From Mesostigma viride (lineage: Eukaryota; Streptophyta; Mesostigmatophyceae; Mesostigmatales; Mesostigmataceae), in the NCBI GenBank assembly GCA_009746045.1, contig RPFO01000026.1:3963399-4027398 (forward strand): a stretch of 64,000 nucleotides of DNA, given 5' to 3'. The notes below the pieces were generated by a model, which was not told the DNA's origin, searched no databases, and saw only the letters and a program-made list of their open reading frames with translations. How positions within the stretch are numbered: position 1 is the stretch's first letter; each line of letters begins with the position of its first letter. This document shows, in pieces, positions 1 through 15,000 of this stretch. Position numbers and translations under genes: made by a program.

Positions 1-1084
1 CACACACGTACACACACCATGCACGCAATTGCCGGCATGCACACACACGTACATCCACCGCGCACGCAAGGGGCAACTGCACACACATGTACACACACCG
101 CGCACGCTTGGGGCAGCTGCACTCACATGTACACACACCGCGCACGCAAGGGCCGGCTGCACACACACGTACACACACCATGCACGCAATTGCCGGCATG
201 CACACACACGTACACACACCGCGCACGCAAGGGGCGGCTGCACACACACGTACACACACCATGCACGCAATTGCCGGCATGCACACACACGTACGTCCAC
301 CGCGCACGCAAGGGGCAACTGCACACACATGTACACACACCGCGCACGCTTGGGGCAGCTGCACACACACGTACCTACACCGCGCACGCAAGGGGCGGCT
401 GCACACACACGTACATACACCGCGCACGCAAGGGGCAACTGCACACACATGTACACACACCGCGCACGCAAGGGGCAACTGCACACACACGTACACACAC
501 CGCGCACGCTTGGGGCGGCTGCACACACACGTACCTACACCGCGCACGCAAGGGGCGGCTGCACACACACGTACATCCACCGCGCACGCAAGGGGCAACT
601 GCACACACATGTACACACACCGCGCACGCTTGGGGCAGCTGCACTCACATGTACACACACCGCGCACGCAAGGGGCGGCTGCACACACACGTACATCCAC
701 CGCGCACGCAAGGGGCAACTGCACACACACGTACATCCACCGCGCACGCAAGGGGCGGCTGCACACACACGTACACACACCGCGCACGCAAGGGGCAACT
801 GCACACACATGTACACACACCGCGCACGCTTGGGGCGGCTGCACACACACGTACCTACACCGCGCACGGAAGGGGCGGCTGCACACACACGTACATACAC
901 CGCGCACGCAAGGGGCAACTGCACACACATGTACATACACCGCGCACGCAAGGGGCAACTGCACACACATGTACACACACCGCGCACGCAAGGGGCAACT
1001 GCACACACACGTACACACACCGCGCACGCTTGGGGCGGCTGCACACACACGTACCTACACCGCGCACGCAAGGGGCGGCTGCAC
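1..1084. repeat. 40-bp minisatellite array, left segment
   Basis: Tandem 40-bp units with a core like CGCGCACGCAAGGGGCGGCT followed by GCACACACAC and GTACATACAC. Variants are CGCTTGGGGC (for CGCAAGGGGC), GCAACT or GGCCGGCT in the middle, and CATG for CGCG at the start. About 30 of 40 bases alternate purine and pyrimidine. Forty is 1 modulo 3 and the unit has no plus-strand stop, so all plus frames stay open with a 40-residue period. The resulting His/Thr/Arg-rich ORFs are by-products of the repeat. The array continues at 3096 after an insertion and probably extends left of the window. Confidence 0.95.
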
Positions 1085-1398
1085 TTTGTGAGCTCACGCT
1101 CGTTCTATCTATGACCTGCGGAAGTCTCAAAGGGGGAGGGGAGGCCGCAGTAGACAGGTCTGACTAGGTAGCCAGTACTAGGGGGGGGGGTACGGTGTTG
1201 TGGGGGGGGGTACCGGGGACGGTACTGTGGACCGGGTCCAATTTGTGTTGTGGACCGGGGGCAGTCCTGTGGACCGGGGACGGCGCGGCGCCACTGGCCT
1301 GTTGGTCAGTGGGCTGGCGTCCGTCACCCCACCTACGACTAGGTAGACGGTGGATACTTAGGGTTGTGGCGGGGCAACAACCACTCCTCTTTGCAGCT
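1085..1398 (+). repeat. Direct repeat A, first copy
   Basis: Begins TTTGTGAGCTCACG and ends CTCTTTGCAGCT. Repeated at 2546-2861 with a 2-bp difference in a G-run. It contains G-runs of 8-10 near 1180-1210 that could form G-quadruplexes, and multiple GGACCGGG/GGACGG motifs. Confidence 0.9.
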
Positions 1399-2338
1399 GT
1401 GTCGACGGCCCACTGACGGCGTGTGTGCACTGCTATGGCGGTGCCGAATGTAAATCACAGCTACCGGCCTCCGAATTACTATTCGGGGGCCTGCTTTATT
1501 TAAGCTTATGACGGCTGCGCGACGGGGGTCGGCAGCACCCCAAGAACTTGCCGTTCGAAGTGCAGGCGGTAGCTGCCAGTGCCAGATTGTTTTATTTTTG
1601 CTGCGTTGTACTCGCCACCCCGGGCTCGCGGGAGGGGTCTGGATAGACGCGGGAGTGACTCTTGATCGGACAACTAAAGCGGGGCAGTCGTGGTGCTAGG
1701 GTGGCAACAGCTACAGGCGGAGGGGGAATACGCCGCAGGCAAGTTCGTTGTGTATCGTATGTGCTGGGCCTGGCTAATGAATATCGTCAAGAATAGTGCA
1801 TGAGCGCGCTATACGAGCATGGGAAGAAGGGGGAATCGAGCCCCCAGGCCAGCATAGGAGCGGGGTGGCTGCAGCCCCAGCGCCAGGGGGGGCAGCACCC
1901 TAAACAGCCTAACATTTCCTCGTGCCAAGTGAGGCGACAGCGGCCGGCGGCCAGCGCGGAATGGCGGGGTCGTTGCCGCGTAATTTAAGCGGGGACGAGT
2001 TGTTGGGACTGACGGTGCACAGCGGGGAAGGGGAAGGATGTTAGGGCGGGGCGATAGCGGATCCCAGACGCAGCTGCGTCATTGGGGTGCCGGGGGTGCT
2101 ATGCCTGTGAAGAAAGGTGTACAAAGAATTGCCGAGCCTGCAGGGGTGGCTGCCGAGGGCAGTGCCCACATGGGTGAGAACCCCCCCGCAGTGGGGGGTC
2201 CCTACGGGGATACTTTTGGCTTCCCCTTTGTATTGCCGCCTGGTTAATGAAGCACTGGTAGCGGCAGGGGACAAGGGGGGCGACGAGAAGTCTGGGCCAT
2301 ACGACAGCTTGCGGCCAAGTGGCCAGGTAGTGGGTGCG
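1399..2338. other. Unique middle part of the first unit; no gene recognised
   Basis: About 940 bases present only in the first of the two units. Only short open frames (60-100 codons) occur and none has a recognisable motif. GC-rich, with G-runs. Confidence 0.5.
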
Positions 2339-2545
2339 GGATGTTACAAAGCCCAGGTCCTCTTGACTGGCCCAGGTCCTTATGACTGGTATGATGTTTC
2401 GGCCCTTGTTGTGTGGCCTAGTTAGCTTAGAAACTGCAGATTCTTAGGTTAGCTAATGGCTTGGACGTGTGCCTAACACGTATTTGTAATAAACATGTTT
2501 CTCTGGCAGCCCCTCACTCCAATGGAACTAAAGCAGCAATTGGAT
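2339..2545 (+). repeat. Direct repeat C, first copy, with poly(A) signal
   Basis: Repeated almost exactly at 2889-3095. Contains TGTAA (2485-2489) overlapping AATAAA (2488-2493) about 50 bases before the unit end. TGTAA is the usual poly(A) signal in many green algae. The end CAATTGGAT joins straight onto the next unit. Confidence 0.85.
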
Positions 2546-2861
2546 TTTGTGAGCTCACGCTCGTTCTATCTATGACCTGCGGAAGTCTCAAAGGGGGAGG
2601 GGAGGCCGCAGTAGACAGGTCTGACTAGGTAGCCAGTACTAGGGGGGGGGGTACGGTGTTGTGGGGGGGGGGGTACCGGGGACGGTACTGTGGACCGGGT
2701 CCAATTTGTGTTGTGGACCGGGGGCAGTCCTGTGGACCGGGGACGGCGCGGCGCCACTGGCCTGTTGGTCAGTGGGCTGGCGTCCGTCACCCCACCTACG
2801 ACTAGGTAGACGGTGGATACTTAGGGTTGTGGCGGGGCAACAACCACTCCTCTTTGCAGCT
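2546..2861 (+). repeat. Direct repeat A, second copy
   Basis: Copy of 1085-1398. It is followed by a 27-base filler (three CCCA-type repeats, 2862-2888) that replaces the 940-base middle of the first unit. Confidence 0.9.
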
Positions 2862-2888
2862 CCCACCCACCCACCCTTGCTGCCAGAC

Positions 2889-3095
2889 GGATGTTACAAA
2901 GCCCAGGTCCTCTTGACTGGCCCAGGTCCTTATGACTGGTATGATGTTTCGGCCCTTGTTGTGTGGCCTAGTTAGCTTAGAAACTGCAGATTCTTAGGTT
3001 AGCTAATGGCTTGGACGTGTGCCTAACACGTATTTGTAATAAACATGTTTCTCTGGCAGCCCCTCACTCCAATGGAACTAAAGCAGCAATTGGAT
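2889..3095 (+). repeat. Direct repeat C, second copy, with poly(A) signal
   Basis: Copy of 2339-2545. TGTAA at 3035-3039 and AATAAA at 3038-3043. Ends exactly where the 40-bp minisatellite resumes. Confidence 0.9.
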
Positions 3096-6000
3096 ACACA
3101 CGTACATCCACCGCGCACGCAAGGGGCAACTGCACACACATGTACACACACCGCGCACGCTTGGGGCAGCTGCACTCACATGTACACACACCGCGCACGC
3201 AAGGGCCGGCTGCACACACACGTACATCCACCGCGCACGCAAGGGGCAACTGCACACACACGTACATCCACCGCGCACGCAAGGGGCGGCTGCACACACA
3301 CGTACACACACCGCGCACGCAAGGGGCAACTGCACACACATGTACACACACCGCGCACGCTTGGGGCGGCTGCACACACACGTACACACAAAATGCACGC
3401 TTGGGGCGACGGCACTCACATGTACATACACCGCGCACGAAAGGGGTGGCTGCACACACACGTACATCCACCGCGCACGCAAGGGGCGGCTGCACACACA
3501 CATACATACACCATGCACGCAAGGGGCGAGTGCAAAAACATGTACATACACCGCGCACGCAAGGGGCAACTGCCCACACATGGACATACACCATGCACGC
3601 AAGGGGCGGCTGCACACACATGTACATCCACCGCGCACGCAAGGGGCGAGTGCACACACACGTACACACACCGCGCACGCTTGGGGCGGCTGCACACACA
3701 CGTACCTACACCGCGCACGCAAGGGGCGGCTGCACACACACGTACATCCACCGCGCACGCAAGGGGCAACTGCACACACATGTACACACACCGCGCACGC
3801 TTGGGGCAGCTGCACTCACATGTACACACACCGCGCACGCAAGGGCCGGCTGCACACACACGTACATCCACCGCGCACGCAAGGGGCAACTGCACACACA
3901 CGTACATACACCGCGCACGCAAGGGGCGGCTGCACACACACGTACACACACCGCGCACGCAAGGGGCAACTGCACACACATGTACACACACCGCGCACGC
4001 TTGGGGCGGCTGCACACACACGTACCTACACCGCGCACGCTTGGGGCGGCTGCACACACACGTACATACACCGCGCACGCAAGGGGCAACTGCACACACA
4101 TGTACATACACCGCGCAACCACGGGGCGGCTGCACACACACGTACATACACCGCGCACGCAAGGGGCGGCTGCACACATGTACATACACCGCGCACCCAA
4201 GGGGCGACTGCACACACATGTACATCCACCGCGCACGCAAGGGCCGGCTGCACACACACGTACACACACCATGCACGCAAGGGCCGGCTGCACACACACG
4301 TACATACACCGCGCACGCAAGGGGCGGCTGCACACACACGTACACACACCGCGCACGCAAGGGGCAGCTGCACACACACGTACATACACCATGCACGCAA
4401 GGGGCTGCACACACACTTACACACACCTTGCACGCAAGGGCCGGCATGCACACACACTGGCATACACCGCGCACGCAAGGGGCGGCTGCACACACGTACA
4501 TACACCGCGCACGCAAGGGGCGAGTGCACACACACGTACACACACCGCGCACGCAAGGGGCGGCTGCACACACACGTACACACACCATGCACACAATTGC
4601 CGGCATGCACACACACGTACATCCACTGCGCACGCAAGGGGCAACTGCACACACATGTACACACGCTTGGGGCGGCTGCACTCACATGTACACACACCGC
4701 GCACGCAAGGGCCGGCTGCACACACACGTACATACACCGCGCACGCAAGGGGCAACTGCACACACACGTACACACACCATGCACGCAAGGGCCGGCTGCA
4801 CTCACATGTACACACACCATGCACGCAAGGGCCGGCTGCACACACACTTACACACACAATGCACGCTTGGGGCAACGGCACTCACATGTACATACACCAT
4901 GCACGCAAGGGGCGGCTGCACACACACGTACACACACCATGCACGCAAGGAGCGACTTCACGCACAGGTACACTCACCATGCACGCAAGGGGCGGCTGCA
5001 CACACACGTACACACACCGCGCACGCAATTAAGGGACGGCTGCACACACACGTACATACACCGCGCACGCAAGGGGCAACGGCACTCACATGTACATACA
5101 CCATGCACGCAAGGGGCGGCTGCACACACACGTACATACACCGCGCACGCAAGGGGCGGCTGCACACATACGTACCTACACCGCGCACCCAAGGGGCGAC
5201 TGCACACATACGTACCTACACCGCGCACGCAAGGGCCGGCTGCACACACACGTACACACACCATGCACGCAAGGGCCGGCTGCACACACACGTACATACA
5301 CCGCGCACGCTTGGGGCGGCTGCACACACACGTACCTACACCGCGCACGCAAGGGGCGGCTGCACACACACGTACATACACCGCGCACGCAAGGGGCAAC
5401 TCCACTCACATGTACATCCACCGCGCAACCACGGGGCGGCTGCACACACACGTACATACACCGCGCACGCAAGGGGCTGCTGCACACACACTGACACACA
5501 AAATGCACGCTTGGGGCGACGGCACTCACATGTACATACACCGCGCACGCAAGGGGCGGCTGCACATACACGTACACACACCGCGCACGCAAGGGGCGGC
5601 TGCACACACACGTACATCCACCGCGCACGCAAGGGGCAACTGCACACACACGTACATACACCGCGCACGCAAGGGGCGAGTGCGCACACACGTACATACA
5701 CCGCGCACGCAAGGGGCGGCTGCACACACACGTACACACACCATGCACGCAAGGGCCGGCTGCACTCACATGTACATACACCATGCACGCAAGGGGCGGC
5801 TGCACACACACGTACACACACCATGCACGCAATTGCCGGCATGCACACACACGTACATCCACCGCGCACGCAAGGGGCAACTGCACTTTACACATGTACA
5901 CACACCGCGCACGCTTGGGGCAGCTGCACTCACATGTACACACACCGCGCACGCTTGGGGCGGCTGCACACACACGTACCTACACCGCGCACGCAAGGGG

Positions 6001-9000
6001 CGGCTGCACACACACGTACATACACCGCGCACGCAAGGGGCAACTGCACACACATGTACATACACCGCGCAACCACGGGGCGGCTGCACACACACGTACA
6101 TACACCGCGCACGCAAGGGGCGGCTGCACACATACGTATACCTACACCGCGCACGCAAGGGGCGACTGCACACACATGTACATCCACCGCGCACGCAAGG
6201 GCCGGCTGCACACACACGTACACACACCATGCACGCAAGGGCCGGCTGCACACACACGTACATACACCGCGCACGCAAGGGGCGGCTGCACACACACGTA
6301 CACACACCGCGCACGCAAGGGGCAGCTGCACACACACGTACATACACCATGCACGCAAGGGGCTGCACACACACTTACACACACCTTGCACGCAAGGGCC
6401 GGCATGCACACACACTGGCATACACCGCGCACGCAAGGGGCGGCTGCACACACGTACATACACCGCGCACGCAAGGGGCGAGTGCACACACACGTACACA
6501 CACCGCGCACGCAAGGGGCGGCTGCACACACACGTACACACACCATGCACGCAATTGCCGGCATGCACACACACGTACATCCACTGCGCACGCAAGGGGC
6601 AACTGCACACACATGTACACACGCTTGGGGCGGCTGCACTCACATGTACACACACCGCGCACGCAAGGGCCGGCTGCACACACACGTACATACACCGCGC
6701 ACGCAAGGGGCAACTGCACACACACGTACACACACCATGCACGCAAGGGCCGGCTGCACTCACATGTACACACACCATGCACGCAAGGGCCGGCTGCACA
6801 CACACTTACACACACAATGCACGCTTGGGGCAACGGCACTCACATGTACATACACCATGCACGCAAGGGGCGGCTGCACACACACGTACACACACCATGC
6901 ACGCAAGGAGCGACTTCACGCACAGGTACACTCACCATGCACGCAAGGGGCGGCTGCACACACACGTACACACACCGCGCACGCAATTAAGGGACGGCTG
7001 CACACACACGTACATACACCGCGCACGCAAGGGGCAACGGCACTCACATGTACATACACCATGCACGCAAGGGGCGGCTGCACACACACGTACACACACC
7101 ATGCACGCAAGGAGCGACTTCACGCACAGGTACACACACCATGCACGCAAGGTTCGGCTGCACACACATGTACATCCACCGCGCACGCAAGGGGCGAGTG
7201 CAAGCACATGTACATACACCATGCACGCAAGGGGCGGCTGCACACACATGTACATCCACCGCGCACGCAAGGGGCGAGTGCACACACACGTACACACACC
7301 GCGCACGCAAGGGGCGGCTGCACACACACGTACACACACCATGCACGCAATTGCCGGCATGCACACACACGTACATCCACCGCGCACGCAAGGGGCAACT
7401 GCACACACATGTACACACACCGCGCACGCTTGGGGCAGCTGCACTCACATGTACACACACCGCGCACGCAAGGGCCGGCTGCACACACACGTACACACAC
7501 CATGCACGCAATTGCCGGCATGCACACACACGTACACACACCGCGCACGCAAGGGGCGGCTGCACACACACGTACACACACCATGCACGCAATTGCCGGC
7601 ATGCACACACACGTACGTCCACCGCGCACGCAAGGGGCAACTGCACACACATGTACACACACCGCGCACGCTTGGGGCAGCTGCACACACACGTACCTAC
7701 ACCGCGCACGCAAGGGGCGGCTGCACACACACGTACATACACCGCGCACGCAAGGGGCAACTGCACACACATGTACACACACCGCGCACGCAAGGGGCAA
7801 CTGCACACACACGTACACACACCGCGCACGCAAGGGGCGGCTGCACACACACGTACATCCACCGCGCACGCAAGGGGCAACTGCACACACATGTACACAC
7901 ACCGCGCACGCTTGGGGCAGCTGCACTCACATGTACACACACCGCGCACGCAAGGGGCGGCTGCACACACACGTACATCCACCGCGCACGCAAGGGGCAA
8001 CTGCACACACACGTACATCCACCGCGCACGCAAGGGGCGGCTGCACACACACGTACACACACCGCGCACGCAAGGGGCAACTGCACACACATGTACACAC
8101 ACCGCGCACGCTTGGGGCGGCTGCACACACACGTACCTACACCGCGCACGCAAGGGGCGGCTGCACACACACGTACATACACCGCGCACGCAAGGGGCAA
8201 CTGCACACACATGTACATACACCGCGCACGCAAGGGGCAACTGCACACACATGTACACACACCGCGCACGCAAGGGGCAACTGCACACACACGTACACAC
8301 ACCGCGCACGCTTGGGGCGGCTGCACACACACGTACCTACACCGCGCACGCAAGGGGCGGCTGCACACACACGTACATCCACCGCGCACGCAAGGGGCAA
8401 CTGCACACACATGTACACACACCGCGCACGCTTGGGGCAGCTGCACTCACATGTACACACACCGCGCACGCAAGGGCCGGCTGCACACACACGTACATCC
8501 ACCGCGCACGCAAGGGGCAACTGCACACACACGTACATCCACCGCGCACGCAAGGGGCGGCTGCACACACACGTACACACACCGCGCACGCAAGGGGCAA
8601 CTGCACACACATGTACACACACCGCGCACGCTTGGGGCGGCTGCACACACACGTACCTACACCGCGCACGCAAGGGCCGGCTGCACACACACGTACATAC
8701 ACCGCGCACGCAAGGGGCAACTGCACACACATGTACATACACCGCGCAACCACGGGGCGGCTGCACACACACGTACATACACCGCGCACGCTTGGGGCAG
8801 CTGCACTCACATGTACACACACCGCGCACGCAAGGGGCGACTGCACACACATGTACATCCACCGCGCACGCAAGGGCCGGCTGCACACACACGTACACAC
8901 ACCATGCACGCAAGGGCCGGCTGCACACACACGTACATCCACCGCGCACGCAAGGGCCGGCTGCACACACACGTACATACACCGCGCACGCAAGGGGCAA

Positions 9001-12000
9001 CTGCACACACATGTACACACACCGCGCACGCAAGGGGCAACTGCACACACACGTACACACACCGCGCACGCTTGGGGCGGCTGCACACACACGTACCTAC
9101 ACCGCGCACGCAAGGGGCGGCTGCACACACACGTACATCCACCGCGCACGCAAGGGGCAACTGCACACACATGTACACACACCGCGCACGCTTGGGGCAG
9201 CTGCACTCACATGTACACACACCGCGCACGCAAGGGGCGGCTGCACACACACGTACATCCACCGCGCACGCAAGGGGCAACTGCACACACACGTACATCC
9301 ACCGCGCACGCAAGGGGCGGCTGCACACACACGTACATCCACCGCGCACGCAAGGGGCAACTGCACACACATGTACACACACCGCGCACGCTTGGGGCGG
9401 CTGCACACACACGTACCTACACCGCGCACGCAAGGGGCGGCTGCACACACACGTACATACACCGCGCACGCAAGGGGCAACTGCACACACATGTACATAC
9501 ACCGCGCACGCAAGGGGCAACTGCACACACATGTACACACACCGCGCACGCAAGGGGCAACTGCACACACACGTACACACACCGCGCACGCTTGGGGCGG
9601 CTGCACACACACGTACATCCACCGCGCACGCAAGGGGCGGCTGCACACACACGTACATCCACCGCGCACGCAAGGGGCAACTGCACACATATGTACACAC
9701 ACCGCGCACGCTTGGGGCAGCTGCACTCACATGTACACACACCGCGCACGCAAGGGCCGGCTGCACACACACGAAAAACCACCGCGCACGCAAGGGGCAA
9801 CTGCACACACACGTACATCCACCGCGCACGCAAGGGGCGGCTGCACACACACGTACACACACCGCGCACGCAAGGGGCAACTGCACACACATGTACACAC
9901 ACCGCGCACGCTTGGGGCGGCTGCACACACACGTACCTACACCGCGCACGCAAGGGGCGGCTGCACACACACGTACATACACCGCGCACGCAAGGGGCAA
10001 CTGCACACACATGTACATACACCGCGCAACCACGGGGCGGCTGCACACACACGTACATACACCGCGCACGCAAGGGGCAACTGCACACACATGTACACAC
10101 ACCGCGCACGCTTGGGGCGGCTGCACACACACGTACCTACACCGCGCACGCAAGGGGCGGCTGCACACACACGTACATACACCGCGCACGCAAGGGGCAA
10201 CTGCACACACATGTACATACACCGCGCAACCACGGGGCGGCTGCACACACACGTACACACACCGCGCACGCAAGGGGCAGCTGCACACACACGTACATAC
10301 ACCATGCACGCAAGGGGCTGCACACACACTTACACACACCTTGCACGCAAGGGCCGGCATGCACACACACTGGCATACACCGCGCACGCAAGGGGCGGCT
10401 GCACACACGTACATACACCGCGCACGCAAGGGGCGAGTGCACACACACGTACACACACCGCGCACGCAATTAAGGGACGGCTGCACACACACGTACATAC
10501 ACCGCGCACGCAAGGGGCAACGGCACTCACATGTACATACACCATGCACGCAAGGGGCGGCTGCACACACACGTACACACACCATGCACGCAAGGAGCGA
10601 CTTCACGCACAGGTACACACACCATGCACGCAAGGTTCGGCTGCACACACATGTACATCCACCGCGCACGCAAGGGGCGGCTGCACACACATGTACATAC
10701 ACCATGCACGCAAGGGGCGGCTGCACACACCTGTACATCCACCGCGCACGCAAGGGGCGAGTGCACACACACGTACACACACCGCGCACGCAAGGGGCGG
10801 CTGCACACACACGTACACACACCATGCACGCAATTGCCAACATGCACACACACGTACACACACCGCGCACGCTTGGGGCGGCTGCACACACACGTACCTA
10901 CACCGCGCACGCAAGGGGTGGCTGCACACACACGTACATACACCGCGCACGCAAGGGGCGGCTGCACACACACGTACATACACCGCGCACGCAAGGGGCA
11001 ACTGCACACACATGTACATACACCGCGCAACCACGGGGCGGCTGCACACACACGTACATACACCGCGCACGCTTGGGGCAGCTGCACTCACATGTACACA
11101 CACCGCGCACGCTTGGGGCGGCTGCACACACACGTACCTACACCGCGCACGCAAGGGGCGGCTGCACACACACGTACATACACCGCGCACGCAAGGGCCG
11201 GCTGCACACACACGTACACACACCATGCACGCAAGGGCCGGCTGCACACACACGTACATCCACCGCGCACGCAAGGGCCGGCTGCACACACACGTACATA
11301 CACCGCGCACGCAAGGGGCAACTGCACACACATGTACACACACCGCGCACGCAAGGGGCAACTGCACACACACGTACACACACCGCGCACGCTTGGGGCG
11401 GCTGCACACACACGTACCTACACCGCGCACGCAAGGGGCGGCTGCACACACACGTACATCCACCGCGCACGCAAGGGGCAACTGCACACACATGTACACA
11501 CACCGCGCACGCTTGGGGCAGCTGCACTCACATGTACACACACCGCGCACGCAAGGGGCGGCTGCACACACACGTACATCCACCGCGCACGCAAGGGGCA
11601 ACTGCACACACACGTACATCCACCGCGCACGCAAGGGGCGGCTGCACACACACGTACACACACCGCGCACGCAAGGGGCAACTGCACACACATGTACACA
11701 CACCGCGCACGCTTGGGGCGGCTGCACACACACGTACCTACACCGCGCACGCAAGGGGCGGCTGCACACACACGTACATACACCGCGCACGCAAGGGGCA
11801 ACTGCACACACATGTACATACACCGCGCACGCAAGGGGCAACTGCACACACAAGTACACACACCGCGCACGCAAGGGGCAACTGCACACACACGTACACA
11901 CACCGCGCACGCTTGGGGCGGCTGCACACACACGTACATCCACCGCGCACGCAAGGGGCGGCTGCACACACACGTACATCCACCGCGCACGCAAGGGGCA

Positions 12001-15000
12001 ACTGCACACACATGTACACACACCGCGCACGCTTGGGGCAGCTGCACTCACATGTACACACACCGCGCACGCAAGGGCCGGCTGCACACACACGAAAAAC
12101 CACCGCGCACGCAAGGGGCAACTGCACACACACGTACATCCACCAGCACGCAAGGGGCGGCTGCACACACACGTACACACACCGCGCACGCAAGGGGCAA
12201 CTGCACACACATGTACACACACCGCGCACGCTTGGGGCGGCTGCACACACACGTACCTACACCGCGCACGCAAGGGGCGGCTGCACACACACGTACATAC
12301 ACCGCGCACGCAAGGGGCAACTGCACACACATGTACATACACCGCGCAACCACGGGGCGGCTGCACACACACGTACATACACCGCGCACGCAAGGGGCAA
12401 CTGCACACACATGTACACACACCGCGCACGCTTGGGGCGGCTGCACACACACGTACCTACACCGCGCACGCAAGGGGCGGCTGCACACACACGTACATAC
12501 ACCGCGCACGCAAGGGGCAACTGCACACACATGTACATACACCGCGCAACCACGGGGCGGCTGCACACACACGTACACACACCGCGCACGCAAGGGGCAG
12601 CTGCACACACACGTACATACACCATGCACGCAAGGGGCTGCACACACACTTACACACACCTTGCACGCAAGGGCCGGCATGCACACACACGTACCTACAC
12701 CGCGCACGCAAGGGGCGACTGCACACCCATGTACATCCACCGCGCACGCAAGGGCCGGCTGCACACACACGTACACACACCATGCACGCAAGGGCCGGCT
12801 GCACACACACGTACACACACCGCGCACGCAAGGGGCGGCTGCACACACACGTACACACACCGCGCACGCAAGGGGCAACTGCACACACATGTACACACAC
12901 CGCGCACGCTTGGGGCGGCTGCACACACACGTACCTACACCGCGCACGCAAGGGCCGGCTGCACACACACGTACATACACCGCGCACGCAAGTGGCAACT
13001 GCACACACATGTACATACACCGCGCAACCACGGGGCGGTTGCACACACACGTACATACACCGCGCACGCTTGGGGCAGCTGCACTCACATGTACACACAC
13101 CGCGCACGCAAGGGGCGACTGCACACACATGTACATCCACCGCGCACGCAAGGGCCGGCTGCACACACACGTACACACACCATGCACGCAAGGGCCGGCT
13201 GCACACACACGTACATCCACCGCGCACGCAAGGGCCGGCTGCACACACACGTACATACACCGCGCACGCAAGGGGCAACTGCACACACATGTACACACAC
13301 CGCGCACGCAAGGGGCAACTGCACACACACGTACACACACCGCGCACGCTTGGGGCGGCTGCACACACACGTACATACACCGCGCACGCAAGGGGCGGCT
13401 GCACACACACGTACATCCACCGCGCACGCAAGGGGCAACTGCACACACATGTACACACACCGCGCACGCTTGGGGCAGCTGCACTCACATGTACACACAC
13501 CGCGCACGCAAGGGGCGGCTGCACACACACGTACATCCACCGCGCACGCAAGGGGCAACTGCACACACACGTACATCCACCGCGCACGCAAGGGGCGGCT
13601 GCACACACACGTACACACACCGCGCACGCAAGGGGCAACTGCACACACATGTACACACACCGCGCACGCTTGGGGCGGCTGCACACACACGTACCTACAC
13701 CGCGCACGCAAGGGGCGGCTGCACACACACGTACATACACCGCGCACGCAAGGGGCAACTGCACACACATGTACATACACCGCGCACGCAAGGGGCAACT
13801 GCACACACATGTACACACACCGCGCACGCAAGGGGCAACTGCACACACACGTACACACACCGCGCACGCTTGGGGCGGCTGCACACACACGTACCTACAC
13901 CGCGCACGCAAGGGGCGGCTGCACACACACGTACATCCACCGCGCACGCAAGGGGCAACTGCACACACATGTACACACACCGCGCACGCTTGGGGCAGCT
14001 GCACTCACATGTACACACACCGCGCACGCAAGGGCCGGCTGCACACACACGAAAAACCACCGCGCACGCAAGGGGCAACTGCACACACACGTACATCCAC
14101 CGCGCACGCAAGGGGCGGCTGCACACACACGTACACACACCGCGCACGCAAGGGGCAACTGCACACACATGTACACACACCGCGCACGCTTGGGGCGGCT
14201 GCACACACACGTACCTACACCGCGCACGCAAGGGGCGGCTGCACACACACGTACATACACCGCGCACGCAAGGGGCAACTGCACACACATGTACATACAC
14301 CGCGCAACCACGGGGCGGCTGCACACACACGTACATACACCGCGCACGCAAGGGGCAACTGCACACACATGTACACACACCGCGCACGCTTGGGGCGGCT
14401 GCACACACACGTACACACACCGCGCACGCTTGGGGCGGCTGCACACACACGTACATACACCGCGCACGCAAGGGGCAACTGCACACACATGTACATACAC
14501 CGCGCAACCACGGGGCGGCTGCACACACACGTACACACACCGCGCACGCAAGGGGCAGCTGCACACACACGTACATACACCATGCACGCAAGGGGCTGCA
14601 CACACACGTACATACACCATGCACGCAAGGGGCTGCACACACACTTACACACACCTTGCACGCAAGGGCCGGCATGCACACACACTGGCATACACCGCGC
14701 ACGCAAGGGGCGAGTGCACACACACGTACACACACCGCGCACGCAATTAAGGGACGGCTGCACACACACGTACATACACCGCGCACGCAAGGGGCAACGG
14801 CACTCACATGTACATACACCATGCACGCAAGGGGCGGCTGCACACACACGTACACACACCATGCACGCAAGGAGCGACTTCACGCACAGGTACACACACC
14901 ATGCACGCAAGGTTCGGCTGCACACACATGTACATCCACCGCGCACGCAAGGGGCGGCTGCACACACATGTACATACACCATGCACGCAAGGGGCGGCTG

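Larger units (their letters stand above)
1085..3095 (+). mobile_element. Unclassified insert in the minisatellite, tandemly duplicated with an internal deletion
   Basis: Non-satellite DNA interrupting the 40-bp array. It has two tandem units, 1085-2545 and 2546-3095. The second keeps the first about 315 bases and last about 206 bases of the first but lacks the middle. Joining the flanks at 1084 and 3096 rebuilds a normal satellite unit, so the insertion is clean, though a target duplication cannot be told apart inside the CA run. Each unit ends shortly after TTTGTAATAAACATG, which reads as a poly(A) signal. That suggests a transcribed or retroposed sequence. No terminal inverted repeats and no recognisable coding region were seen. 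Confidence 0.6.

Noticed and set aside
1085..3095. LTR retrotransposon with repeats A/C as LTRs
   Set aside because: Repeat order A-B-C-A-C does not leave an internal region flanked by full LTRs. No PBS, PPT or TG...CA ends.
1085..3095. Helitron insertion
   Set aside because: No TC start, no CTRR end and no terminal hairpin at the expected place.
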